DNA from: DATMQA01 sp035566895
GTDB taxonomy: Bacteria; Verrucomicrobiota; Verrucomicrobiia; Limisphaerales; UBA8199
Length of the DNA: 32,597 nucleotides
Direction: 5' to 3'
Assembly (NCBI GenBank): GCA_035566895.1
Contig: DATMQA010000194.1
Span: 1-32,597 of the forward strand
The position numbers were made by a program, and so were the translations under genes. This document shows positions 8,173-16,708 of this stretch, piece by piece; position 1 is the first letter of the stretch, and each line of letters starts with the position of its first letter. The notes under the pieces are model-generated. The model had not been told where the DNA came from. It saw only the letters and a program-made list of their open reading frames with translations, and searched no databases.

Positions 8173-8756
8173 GCGCCGGGGCCATGGGCGCGAGGGTGGA
8201 GTGGATCTTTGTGTAGAAGTCCGGTCCAAACCCTGGCCGGTCCACTGGGAGAGATTCCGGATCATGTCCTGACAAATGCTTTGATGGTTGCGCATTCGCG
8301 GTCCGCTGACGCGCGGTGCGGGCGAATTGTATAGGGCAACCGCCGCCGGAACAATAAAAGTCTGGCACAATGAACAATAAACAGCTCGAACGCGTGGTCC
8401 GGGCCGTCCACCAGGTTCAACACGTTAGCGCCCCCTGTGTGTCGTAGGGGACAGGCTTGGCAAACCCATGGCGGCGCGTCTCGATTAAACTCACACTCGT
8501 GCAGGCCGGTGCGCTCCTCGCGCCCCGTCGCCTTGTCATGAGGCGGATGTGGCACCGCCGGCGAAAGCACGACCTAGTGAACGCGCGGATGATAACGAAG
8601 TACGGAAGCCCTTCGAGGTCGGTCGGTTTGAGAGGCCAACTCTCAGGATGCCCACCCTGCCCGACCACTCTAGACCAGTTCACCATTTCATATGGTCTGT
8701 CTTTCCGCGAAAAAGGCGGTCTCCGGCACAGTGATAGGTTGGGGCCGCTTTACCTT

Positions 8757-8786
8757 TTGACAGCACCTGGGACGGCCATCTATGCG
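8757..8786 (+). promoter_or_regulatory. Possible promoter for the dehydrogenase-HEAT pair
   Basis: A perfect TTGACA at 8757-8762 is followed after 18 bp by TATGCG (8781-8786), a weak -10. It would give a leader of about 200 nt before the ATG at 9000, containing the two small inverted repeats. Confidence 0.3.
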
Positions 8787-8821
8787 AGTTCGGGACAATG
8801 TCACTCACTTTTGGGACGCAC

Positions 8822-8839
8822 GGCGAGGGAGTCCTCGCC
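8822..8839 (+). repeat. Perfect short hairpin GGCGAGG-GAGT-CCTCGCC
   Basis: A 7-bp perfect stem with a 4-base loop in the presumed leader of the downstream gene pair. No T-run follows, so it is not an obvious terminator. Function unknown. Confidence 0.4.
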
Positions 8840-8999
8840 TGGCCAGAAGGAGCGTCATACCCTCTGCCTGCGATTCGCCAATCTATGGCCCATTGCGTGA
8901 AAAAATCACGTGAAGCTTTTCAGCCCGAACCTGGCGAAGCGCTTTTCGAATGGTGTCGCCAGAATGACGCCGATTCTCTTATCCTTAGCTCCGAAGCTT

Positions 9000-10319
9000 A
9001 TGAGCGATCCAAAATTCTCTCGCCGGAAATTCCTGCACCACACTTCCCTCGCCCTGACGGCCGCCGTCGCCGCTCCAACTCTCATTCCCGCTTCGGCGGT
9101 CGGGCGCAATGGAACCACCGCGCCCAGCGAACGCATCAACATGGGGTTTATCGGGATCGGCGGGCAGGGCGGCGGCCACCTGCTGGGTGGCGCCTGGACC
9201 TATGTCCCCGGCGGGTATGTTGCCCGCGACGATGTCCAGGTGCTCGCGGTGTGCGACGTGCGGAAGGAGCGCCGCGACTTTGCGCAACGGAGGTGTAACG
9301 AGGTCTACGCTCAGAAATTCGGTCGGGCAGGCTACCATGGCGTCCAGGCTTACAATGACTTTCGGGAGGTGCTCGCCCGGCCGGATATCGATGCCGTGCT
9401 GGTGGCCGTCCCGTACCATTGGGCAGCCACCATCGCAGCCATGGCGATGCGGGCCGGCAAGGATGTCTATTGCGAGAAGCCGATTGCCATCACCGTGCGC
9501 GAAGGGCTTAACATGGTGGAAACCAGCAAACACTACGCCCGCATCTACCAGGCCGGCACCCAACAGCGCTCGGAGTACGGCGGCAAATTCCGGCTGGCTT
9601 GTGAGTTAATCCGCAACGGCCGCATCGGTCAGCTCAAGGAGGTCTATGCCTATTGCCTGCCAGGCGCGTTTTGGCCCAATCATTGGACCTCGGATAAGAG
9701 TGAGCCCGTGCCGGAAGGGCTGGATTGGGAGCAGTGGCTCGGCCCGCTTTCCTGGCGGCCGTACACCGGCAAAACCGGCCAGGAGCTTCCCGGCGTCATC
9801 GTTGGCGATACGAACTGGGCTCCACATCATTACGACATCATCCAATGGACGATCAATCCCGATCCCGGTGCGCCAATTGAGGTCACGTTCGACAACGGCA
9901 TTATCCACTACCGCTACTCCAACGGAGTGGTGGTCCATTCCACGGGCTACCCGGGAGAGAAGATTGGCCCTGAAGGCGGCGCCTGCTTTGTCGGCACCGA
10001 AGGCCGGATCGTCCTGGACCGCTCGAATATTGTGTCGTACCCGTCGAGAATCCTCACCGAGCCGTTGCGCCCGAGCGACACGCGGGTGTATCACGCCGAT
10101 AGTCATTCGGGGAACTTTCTCGACTGCATCCGCAGCCGCCGCTTAACCATCTGCGATCCCGAGACGGCCCTTTACACTATGAACGCCATCCTCATTGGAG
10201 GCATCTCGCTTATTTTGCGGCGTTCGCTTAAGTGGGACCCGATCAAAGCCGAATTCCCGGACGACGCCGAGGCCAATCGGCTTCTGTCCTACACCCCACG
10301 CCCGCCGTGGCGTCTCTAA
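9000..10319 (+). CDS. Tat-exported Gfo/Idh/MocA family oxidoreductase
   Basis: This 439-residue NAD(P)-dependent sugar dehydrogenase-like protein opens with a twin-arginine signal (SRRKFLHHTSLALTAAVAAP). A Rossmann domain follows with 'MGFIGIGGQGGGHL' (GxGxxG-type), then 'DVYCEKPIA', the EKP motif that positions cofactor and catalytic lysine. The C-terminal half contains 'NWAPHHYDIIQW', an active-site-type His segment, and a beta-sheet domain. ATG 9000 was chosen because it puts the twin-arginine motif near the N-terminus; earlier starts add an unlike stretch. A second exported-protein gene follows after 38 bp, so the two may be co-transcribed. Substrate unknown; export with pre-bound cofactor in the periplasm is expected for Tat members. 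Confidence 0.88.
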   Translation: MSDPKFSRRKFLHHTSLALTAAVAAPTLIPASAVGRNGTTAPSERINMGFIGIGGQGGGHLLGGAWTYVPGGYVARDDVQVLAVCDVRKERRDFAQRRCNEVYAQKFGRAGYHGVQAYNDFREVLARPDIDAVLVAVPYHWAATIAAMAMRAGKDVYCEKPIAITVREGLNMVETSKHYARIYQAGTQQRSEYGGKFRLACELIRNGRIGQLKEVYAYCLPGAFWPNHWTSDKSEPVPEGLDWEQWLGPLSWRPYTGKTGQELPGVIVGDTNWAPHHYDIIQWTINPDPGAPIEVTFDNGIIHYRYSNGVVVHSTGYPGEKIGPEGGACFVGTEGRIVLDRSNIVSYPSRILTEPLRPSDTRVYHADSHSGNFLDCIRSRRLTICDPETALYTMNAILIGGISLILRRSLKWDPIKAEFPDDAEANRLLSYTPRPPWRL

Positions 10320-10357
10320 GGCAATCAATGCCAAACCAATTATTTCCGAAAAAAACA

Positions 10358-12748
10358 ATGAAGACGAATCTGCTTAACCGCCTATTTGTGATTGGTCTGC
10401 TGGCCCTGGCGGTATCCGGAGTCCGCGCCGACGAGGAACAAGACCTCATCACCCTGCTCAAATCCAATGCCGGTGTGCCGGAGAAATGCGATGCCTGCCA
10501 GAAATTGAGACTGATTGGGACCGTGAGAGCTGTGCCCGTCCTGGCCACCCTCCTGAGCGGCGAGCAAACGGCCCACGCCAGCCGCTATGCGCTCGAAGGA
10601 ATGCCCTTCCCGGAAGCCGTCGCGGCCCTGCGCGAAGCACTGGGCAGCACCTCCGGCTCGATCAAAGCCGGCCTGATTGATTCTCTGGGCTGGCGCCACG
10701 ACACTGCGGCGGTACCTTTGCTTGGGAAAGCGCTGCCCGATGCCGATCCAACCGTTGCTGCCGCGGCAGCCGTTGCGCTGGGCCGGATTGGCGGCAAAGA
10801 GGCTGTTGCCGCCCTGACTGACATGCGCGAAAAAGCTCCGGCGGCAGTCCAGCCTGCCCTGCTGGGCGGCCTGTCCCGGTGCGCTGATCAGTTCTTGGCC
10901 GGCGGCGATGCCAATGAGGCGGCGGCACTTTACCGCACTTTGTCCACTTCTGAAATCTCTCTGCCAATCCGCGTTGCGGCGTGGCGCGGCCTGGTAATGG
11001 CGGACGCCGGAGGGCGCGCGGAACTTGTCTACACAGCGCTGGCCGGTCAGGAACATTCACTGCACGCCGCGGCACTCAAAGTGCTCCGTGAATTAAAGGA
11101 CGCTTCCGTTCTAGAGGTCTGTCAGCGCCGCTGGTCGACGCTGGCGGCCGATGCTCAACTGGCTGTGCTCGACGCCCGGCTCAAGCTCGGCGGCGACGTG
11201 TTGCCCTTCGTCCGCACCGCCACTCAAAGCCCGTACCTCCCAGTCCGCGTGGCCGCCTGGCAAGCGCTGGGCGACCTGGCCGATCCCATGTCCATTCCCA
11301 CGCTGGGCAAAACCGCAGCGGGCGCGGAGCCCGGGGAGCGGGACGCGGCGCGCGAATCGCTCGCACGCGTGCACGGGGCGGGAGTGCGCGAGGCTTTGCT
11401 GAAGGACCTTGCCGGCGCGGAGCCGCCGGAAAAGGTGGAGCTGTTACGTGCCTTGGGCGAGCGCGGGGATGCCGACGCGGCCACCGTGCTGTTGGCGAAC
11501 GCGGCTGCCGAACCCAAAACCGTGCGCCTCGCGGCGCTGGAGTCACTACGCAAGATAGCCCAGCCAGGCACGGCTGCGCCCCTCCTCGTTCTTGCCGCCA
11601 AATCCAAATCGGAAGCCGAGTGTGAACCGGTTTTGAAAGCGCTTTACGCTGTTTGCGAGTCCGGGCGCGACACGGAGCAGACTGCGGCGGCAATCCTCGG
11701 CGCCATGAAACCCCTTCCGGCCGCCGAGCGGCGCCTCGTGCTGCCGGTGCTGCCGGAGTTGGGCACGCCCGCAGCTCTGGAGCTCGCGCTGGCTGCCACC
11801 CGGGAGCAGGACACCGAATCGGTCAAGCAGGCCGTGAGTGTTCTCGCGCAATGGCCCAATGCGACGCCGGCGGAAAGCCTGGTTGAACTTGCACACCTCA
11901 GCGCCGATCCCAATATTCAGGTGCTCGCCCTGCGTGGTTGCATCGACGTCGCCGCGCAGGAGCCTGATTCCGCCAAACGCCTCGCGTGGTTCCAGCAAGT
12001 CATGGCCACGGCTAAGCGTGCCGAGGAAAAGAAGCAAGCGCTCGGCCAAATCGGCCAGGTGCCGACGCCTGCGGCGCTCCAGCTTGCCATGAGCCATTTG
12101 GGTGATGCCGAGCTTGCCAACGAGGCCGGGCTGGCTGCGGTGACCATAGCCGAGAAAGTGGCCGGCTCCGATCCCAAACTGGCTCGTGAAGCAGCCGCCA
12201 AGCTGCTGACCCAGTGCAAGAGCCCGGAAATTGTCAGGCGCGCCTGGGCTATTCGCGGCAAGGTTGCAAGTGAGGTGCCTTTCGTTCAGGATTGGCTGGT
12301 TTGTGGTCCTTACGGCAAACCGGGTGTTACCGGCGCTAAAGCCGTGTTCGACCTCGTCTTCGCTCCGGAACAGCCCGGTGAAACGGTTCCATGGAAATCC
12401 CTTCCGCATGGCAACATGGCGGAGCTGTCGGCCTTCTTTCCGGATCAGGTCAATTGTGTCGCCTACCTGAAGACACAGATCATTGCGCCGCGAAGTTGCG
12501 ATGCCACCCTGCTGCTGGGCAGCGACGACGGGGTGAAGGCCTGGGTCAATGGCATCGTGGTGTTTGGGAACAACGTCGACCGAGGACTGGTTGTGGACCA
12601 GGACATGGCCCCTATTCAACTGAAGCAAGGCGTCAATGAGCTGATGCTCAAGATCTCCCAGGGCGGCGGCGGCTGGCAGGCTTGCGCGCGGATTGTCGGG
12701 GTTGACGGCCAGCCTATCGTGGGCCTCAAGTATCATGCCGAGCGCTAA
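10358..12748 (+). CDS. Secreted HEAT-repeat protein with C-terminal sugar-binding-like domain
   Basis: This ~796-residue protein starts with a Sec signal peptide (NRLFVIGLLALAVSGVRA-DE). Residues about 25-640 are alanine/leucine-rich tandem helical units of HEAT type, with recurrent 'AVPLLGKAL', 'AAAVALGRIG', 'VRVAAWQALGDL' and 'VRLAALESLRKIA' patterns. The last ~150 residues form a different beta-rich domain ('FVQDWLVCGPYG', 'LLGSDDGVKAWVNG', 'LKQGVNELMLKISQ') resembling PA14/carbohydrate-binding modules found on exported Verrucomicrobiota and Planctomycetota proteins. No catalytic motif is visible. ATG 10358 was chosen for the signal peptide. Probably a periplasmic scaffold working with the preceding dehydrogenase; that partnership is inferred only from adjacency. 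Confidence 0.8.
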   Translation: MKTNLLNRLFVIGLLALAVSGVRADEEQDLITLLKSNAGVPEKCDACQKLRLIGTVRAVPVLATLLSGEQTAHASRYALEGMPFPEAVAALREALGSTSGSIKAGLIDSLGWRHDTAAVPLLGKALPDADPTVAAAAAVALGRIGGKEAVAALTDMREKAPAAVQPALLGGLSRCADQFLAGGDANEAAALYRTLSTSEISLPIRVAAWRGLVMADAGGRAELVYTALAGQEHSLHAAALKVLRELKDASVLEVCQRRWSTLAADAQLAVLDARLKLGGDVLPFVRTATQSPYLPVRVAAWQALGDLADPMSIPTLGKTAAGAEPGERDAARESLARVHGAGVREALLKDLAGAEPPEKVELLRALGERGDADAATVLLANAAAEPKTVRLAALESLRKIAQPGTAAPLLVLAAKSKSEAECEPVLKALYAVCESGRDTEQTAAAILGAMKPLPAAERRLVLPVLPELGTPAALELALAATREQDTESVKQAVSVLAQWPNATPAESLVELAHLSADPNIQVLALRGCIDVAAQEPDSAKRLAWFQQVMATAKRAEEKKQALGQIGQVPTPAALQLAMSHLGDAELANEAGLAAVTIAEKVAGSDPKLAREAAAKLLTQCKSPEIVRRAWAIRGKVASEVPFVQDWLVCGPYGKPGVTGAKAVFDLVFAPEQPGETVPWKSLPHGNMAELSAFFPDQVNCVAYLKTQIIAPRSCDATLLLGSDDGVKAWVNGIVVFGNNVDRGLVVDQDMAPIQLKQGVNELMLKISQGGGGWQACARIVGVDGQPIVGLKYHAER

Positions 12749-12755
12749 CTGATAG

Positions 12756-12941
12756 CCCGCCTCGAATTCACTTGGCTCTCGCAAACTTGCCGCCATTACC
12801 AAGTCCTTCGGTGCAACCTTTCGCTCCGCCTTCACGCCTGAAGCCTATGTGGAATTCGAACAACTGGTTAAGAGCGGCGATTTTGAGGGCGCCTTGGAAC
12901 AGGTAGAGAAGGCGGCCCGGAGACACGGGCTCTCGTGCTAA
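12756..12941 (+). pseudogene. C-terminal remnant of an unidentified gene
   Basis: One frame from 12756 to the TAA at 12939-12941 reads like genuine protein: it contains 'KLAAITKSFGATF', 'TPEAYVEFEQLVKSGDF' and 'ALEQVEKAARRHG', an amphipathic helical pattern. It has no ATG and is preceded in frame by TAG at 12753. It begins just after the HEAT gene stop and ends just before the convergent msr gene. The likeliest reading is the last ~60 codons of a gene whose front was deleted. The family is not recognised. Confidence 0.4.
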
Positions 12942-12948
12942 CCCGTGC

Positions 12949-14022
12949 TCAATCCCGCAAAACGTGGCAGGTATAGCCGCCCGGATGCTTGACGAGATAT
13001 TTTTGGTGGTATTCCTCCGCCGAGTAGAACTTCCCGGCGGCGGTTATCTCCGTCGTGATCGGCTTGCTAAACTTGCCGGATTTGTCCCACCTCACCTTCA
13101 CAGCCTCCGCCATCTTCTTTTGGGCTTCACTGGTGTAGAAAATGGCCGACCGATATTGAGTGCCTGCATCGTTGTGCTGCCGGTTCAACGTCGTGGGATC
13201 ATGCATGCGGAAGAAATAATCGAGCAAGCTCTCGTAGGTGAGCCGGGATGAATCGAACTCCACCTGAATGGACTCGGCGTGGCCGGTCGTCCCGGTGCAG
13301 ACGTCTTCGTAAGTCGGGTTGGTGATCGTGCCGCCCGAGTAACCCACGGTTGTTTTGATGACACCGGGGATCTTGCGGATGATTTCCTCCATGCCCCAGA
13401 AGCAGCCGCCCGCCAGGATAGCTATTTCATGGGCTGAAGGCTTGATCAGACCCGCCTTCACGAAGGGCTCCAAATACTGGCCGTAACCTGCCTGGTCCAT
13501 TTCCTCCACGGGAATGAATTTCAGCGCCGCCGAGTTGATGCAGTAACGCAAGCCCCCTTTATCAGCCGGGCCATCCTCAAACACATGGCCCAGGTGCGAA
13601 TCAGCCATTTTTGAACGCACCTCCGTGCGTGCCATGCCCAAGGCCGAGTCTTTCTTCTCGACGATGTCCGTCGCTTTCACCGGCTGGGTGAAGCTCGGCC
13701 AGCCCGTGCCCGAATCGAACTTGTCCAGGGAACTGAACAGCGGCTCGCCTGACACCACGTCCACGTAAATGCCCGGCTTGTGATTGTCCCAATACGCGTT
13801 GTGAAACGGTGGCTCCGTCCCGCACTGTTGCGTAACGGCGAATTGCTCGGAGGACAACTTCTTCTTCAACTCCGACGTTCCAGGTTTCTTGAAATCTTTC
13901 ATATTCTGAGGTTCAAAGGTTGATGGCTCTGCCGGCTCCGCGCGTCCGTGGCGCACCATCGCGACAAGGGCGGCTGCCAATAAAACGGCCGTAACTATTG
14001 CTGCAATTCTGATCGAGGACAT
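12949..14022 (-). CDS. msrAB: Exported bifunctional methionine sulfoxide reductase (MsrB-MsrA fusion)
   Basis: This 357-residue fusion repairs both diastereomers of oxidised methionine. Residues ~5-28 are a signal peptide or membrane anchor, so it acts outside the cytoplasm. The MsrB domain comes first (~50-175), with catalytic C161 in 'LRYCINSAAL' and C67 in 'QQCGTEPPF' as candidate resolving Cys. The paired zinc-binding CxxC motifs of many MsrBs are absent. The MsrA domain follows (~195-345) with 'GGCFWG' (C207) and a C-terminal recycling Cys (C352, 'GYTCHVLRD'). MsrB-first order occurs in some fusions but differs from the PilB layout. ATG 14022 was chosen because it leads into the anchor; a TTG at 14043 is possible. 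It is divergent from an ECF sigma factor gene. Confidence 0.92.
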   Translation of the reverse strand: MSSIRIAAIVTAVLLAAALVAMVRHGRAEPAEPSTFEPQNMKDFKKPGTSELKKKLSSEQFAVTQQCGTEPPFHNAYWDNHKPGIYVDVVSGEPLFSSLDKFDSGTGWPSFTQPVKATDIVEKKDSALGMARTEVRSKMADSHLGHVFEDGPADKGGLRYCINSAALKFIPVEEMDQAGYGQYLEPFVKAGLIKPSAHEIAILAGGCFWGMEEIIRKIPGVIKTTVGYSGGTITNPTYEDVCTGTTGHAESIQVEFDSSRLTYESLLDYFFRMHDPTTLNRQHNDAGTQYRSAIFYTSEAQKKMAEAVKVRWDKSGKFSKPITTEITAAGKFYSAEEYHQKYLVKHPGGYTCHVLRD

Positions 14023-14291
14023 ACAATTCAAATTTCTATTCAATATACGTTCAAAACTCTAAGGCTCCAGCATTTCTCCTGAAGCTTCCCAATGTATGTC
14101 GCGTTCCCCGCCTAAACCTTACAGAGAAACGATACTTCCAACTAATAACTCCTTCCCCGCAATCCGCAAAATGGAGCTGAAAGCGCCCAGGTCGAAATAG
14201 CCACACCGGGCCCCAGCCCCTTGCTTTTATGCAAAGTTGGTGAATGGTTCAGAGCCGTGCTCGAAACCAGGCCCGACACAATTAGCTGCTG

Positions 14292-14948
14292 ATGAAGGTG
14301 GAAGCCATTTGCAACGTCGCTTTGCCAGAGATGAAACCCGGACCGCTCAGTTCTGATTTGGCGCCCATGGTGAACCCCGAACAATGGGTCGAAAAGTATG
14401 GTGATATGCTTTTTGGTTTTGCGGCGATTCGGGTGCGAGATCCCGCAATTGCGCAGGATCTGGTCCAGGAGACCTTCCTCGCGGCTATCCAGGCGAGAAA
14501 TAGCTTTGCTGGTCGTTCGACCGAACGAGCCTGGCTATTCGGTATTTTGCGGAACAAATTAATTGATTACTATCGGTTGAAAGGCCGCGAGATTCCTCTG
14601 ACCGACGTGGAATCGCCCCTGCCGGAGGAACAAGGCGCATTTGGCGACACCGGTCTGCACAAAGACGGCTGGATTCACGGGGTGGCCCCTAAAGCCTGGG
14701 AAACACCGCAGGAAATCCTCGTCAGTAAGGAATTTCAGGAGGTGCTGAGAAACTGCCTGTCCCGATTGCCAGGCAAAATCGCGCAAGTATTCTCACTGCG
14801 AGAAATCGATGGTGTGTCTTCGGAGGAAATCTGTAAGGATTTAGGGGTTTCGCCGAACAATGTCTGGGTGATGCTGCATCGTGCCCGCATGGGCTTGCGG
14901 CGGTGCCTGGAAGTGCACTGGTTCGGAAACAAACAGGAAGAACAATGA
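14292..14948 (+). CDS. ECF-type RNA polymerase sigma factor
   Basis: This 218-residue sigma-70-family protein has region 2 at about 36-95 ('IAQDLVQETFLAAI', 'RAWLFGILRNKLIDYYR') and region 4 at about 150-205 ('LSRLPGKIAQVFSLREIDGVSSEEICKDLGVSPNNVWVMLHRARMG' contains the helix-turn-helix). The ~45-residue linker between them is longer than usual and is acidic/glycine-rich. It is followed after 48 bp by a small zinc-binding anti-sigma candidate, the usual ECF arrangement. The divergent neighbour is an exported methionine sulfoxide reductase, so a redox-stress regulon is plausible. I could not find a clear ECF promoter in the intergenic DNA. Confidence 0.9.
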   Translation: MKVEAICNVALPEMKPGPLSSDLAPMVNPEQWVEKYGDMLFGFAAIRVRDPAIAQDLVQETFLAAIQARNSFAGRSTERAWLFGILRNKLIDYYRLKGREIPLTDVESPLPEEQGAFGDTGLHKDGWIHGVAPKAWETPQEILVSKEFQEVLRNCLSRLPGKIAQVFSLREIDGVSSEEICKDLGVSPNNVWVMLHRARMGLRRCLEVHWFGNKQEEQ

Positions 14949-14996
14949 GAAAACATTGCGGGAATAGTGATCGTCTGTTGGCACCGAGGGCTTGAT

Positions 14997-15269
14997 ATGC
15001 TGAACTGCCGGCAAGTCACGCGATTAGTATCTCAATCGATGGATGCAAAACTGCCCTGGTATCAGCGCTTGGCGGTGCGTTTTCATTTGCTTTATTGCGT
15101 TTGGTGCCGGCGTTATGCCGCCCAGATCCGGTTCCTGCGCAAAGCCGCGGGCGGGTTGGCTGCGGAGGCGGCCAATGCATCAGCTCCGAAACTTTCACCG
15201 CAATCCAAAGAACAAATGCGCAAGCGCCTGAAAGAGGCGCTGAAGAATCCCCACGCCTCACCTCGTTAA
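14997..15269 (+). CDS. Small soluble zinc-binding anti-sigma factor candidate
   Basis: This 90-residue protein has the ZAS signature: C4, then H30-x3-C34-x2-C37 ('FHLLYCVWC'), as in zf-HC2/RsrA anti-sigma factors. A basic helical tail follows. No transmembrane segment is present, so it would be cytoplasmic and could sense by zinc/thiol chemistry rather than transmit an envelope signal. ATG 14997 is supported by GAGGG at 14986-14990, one of the few good ribosome-binding sites in the window; the earlier GTG-type start at 14967 is less likely. It directly follows the ECF sigma gene. Confidence 0.75.
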   Translation: MLNCRQVTRLVSQSMDAKLPWYQRLAVRFHLLYCVWCRRYAAQIRFLRKAAGGLAAEAANASAPKLSPQSKEQMRKRLKEALKNPHASPR

Positions 15270-15364
15270 GCTGGTTGTAAGGATTTTGTTTCTCGTTCGA
15301 CTTCGCTGCGTGCGGCTGATTGGCCCCAGTTGTTACTGAGCCAGACACGCACACAAACAGCAAA

Positions 15365-15401
15365 CCGGATTCCTTGCGCTCGGGCGCAAAGCGAATTCCG
15401 G
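15365..15401 (+). terminator. Imperfect hairpin between the sigma operon and the lactonase gene
   Basis: CCGGATTC..GCGC pairs with GCGC..GAATTCCGG around a short loop (15365-15401), with small bulges. A second pair, GTTTCTCGTTC near 15288-15298 and GAACGAGAAAGC near 15407-15418, brackets it. It may end sigma-operon transcription or shape the leader of the next gene. The A-rich run after it is not a T-tract, so terminator activity is uncertain. Confidence 0.3.
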
Positions 15402-15436
15402 CAATTGAACGAGAAAGCAAAAAATTCTGACAAGGT

Positions 15437-16541
15437 ATGAAACTCACATCATTAATCCATTACTGCGGCGGATTGGCATTTAGCCTGGCGTTGCTTGCCC
15501 CAACGGCCAGGGCGGATGAAGGCGGGGCGCTTTACACCATGGATAACGCGGCCGGTGCCAATCACGTTGTTGTCTTCCGGAGAGGCGAAAACGGTGGACT
15601 CACGGGGGCGGGCAGCTTTGCGACTGGGGGAGCGGGAGCGGGAGCGGGATTGTCGAGCCAAGGGTCGGTGCTGCTCAGCCGGGACAATCGTTGGTTATTC
15701 GTGTGCAATGCCGGCAGTAGCGAAATCTCCGTGTTTGCGGTTACACGGGAAGGGCTGGCGCTGGGGGACAAAGTGGATTCAGGCGGGCGGATGCCCGTAA
15801 GTCTGGCGCTTGGTCATAACTTGCTATATGTCCTGAACGCCGGCGGCGGCGCTGGCGACAAAGACAATCTAACCGCGTTTATCTTCGCCAACGGAAAGCT
15901 CCTCGCCTTACCCGGCTCGACTCAAGCCCTCAGCGCGGACAATACGAGGACCGGCGCAGGTTTCTTTCACTCGCGAAGGCGGCGCGCTGGTGGTCACCGA
16001 ACGGCTGACGAGCCTGATCGACACCTTTGACGTCGAAGACGACGGATTGACGGTAAGCCACAAGACCTTCCAGTCTGCCGGCGTAACTCCGTTTGGTTTC
16101 GACGTGGGGCGCGACAATCGGCTCTTTGTATCGGAAGCCGCCAGCGGCTCGGCGTCATCTTATACGGTTTCTGACGACGGCGAGCTGTCGGTGATCAGCG
16201 CGGCTGTGTCGACTAAGCAGAAGGCCCCATGTTGGTTACTCGCTTCCCATGACGGACGCTTCGTCTATACCGCCAACGCGGGCAGTGGTTCAATTTCCGG
16301 CTACCGTGTGGGTCACAATGGGAGCCTTGAATTGCTCGATGCGGACGGCCAAACTGCGGTTACGGGTGATGCCAGCCACCCGGTTGATATGGCCCAAAGC
16401 CATGATGGCCGATTCCTCTATGGCTTGGCCAACGGCAACGGCTCGCTTAACGCCTTTAGAGTAAAGCCAAACGGCTCGCTTGAGGCTCTGCAGGTGGTAA
16501 CCGGGATTCCGGCCAGCGCAGCCGGCCTAGCTGGACATTAG
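15437..16541 (+). pseudogene. Lactonase-type beta-propeller gene broken by a one-base insertion
   Basis: Two consecutive frames together encode one ~368-residue exported seven-bladed propeller of the lactonase/6-phosphogluconolactonase-like family. The first part (15437 to ~15947) has a signal peptide (LAFSLALLAPTARA) and repeated 'LLSRDNRWLFVCNAGSSEISVF' blades. The second part (~15948-16541) continues with 'LLASHDGRFVYTANAGSGSISGY' blades and ends in 'GLAGH'. Removing A15947 joins the frames as N-T-G-P-A-Q-V-S-F, the expected family motif, so the lesion is a single inserted base. Whether it is a real pseudogene or a sequence error cannot be decided here. Blades on both sides remain well conserved, suggesting a recent event or an error. 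Confidence 0.85.
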
Positions 16542-16559
16542 CAACACATTTCACCCTCA

Positions 16560-16608
16560 CCCATCAGCGGTGCGTCGAAAGGACAAGCTGCTGATGGGAT
16601 TTTGTTTT
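16560..16608 (+). terminator. Rho-independent terminator
   Basis: CCCATCAGC (16560-16568) pairs perfectly with GCTGATGGG (16590-16598) and is followed at once by ATTTTGTTTT. It lies 19 bp after the lactonase stop, in the right place to end that transcript. The 21-nt loop is longer than usual. Confidence 0.75.
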
Positions 16609-16708
16609 CCATGAACGCGTATTTCGACTTGAAGAACGTCAGGCTTAAGGCGGCGAACTTTAAGCGCAATGCTTGCCGGCTGTCGGCGAAACGCTATGCT
16701 GAGTCACC

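Larger units (their letters stand above)
8371..8999. other. Intergenic region upstream of the exported dehydrogenase gene
   Basis: No convincing gene is seen; short open frames on both strands are arginine-rich and lack recognisable domains. It holds a perfect 7-bp hairpin (8822-8839), a small palindrome CGTGA-N5-TCACG (8896-8910) and a possible sigma-70-type promoter (8757-8786). Confidence 0.5.

Noticed and set aside
8417..8900. Arginine-rich frames of 60-147 residues in the gap before the exported dehydrogenase gene
   Set aside because: Overlapping frames on both strands, no domain, no ribosome-binding site.
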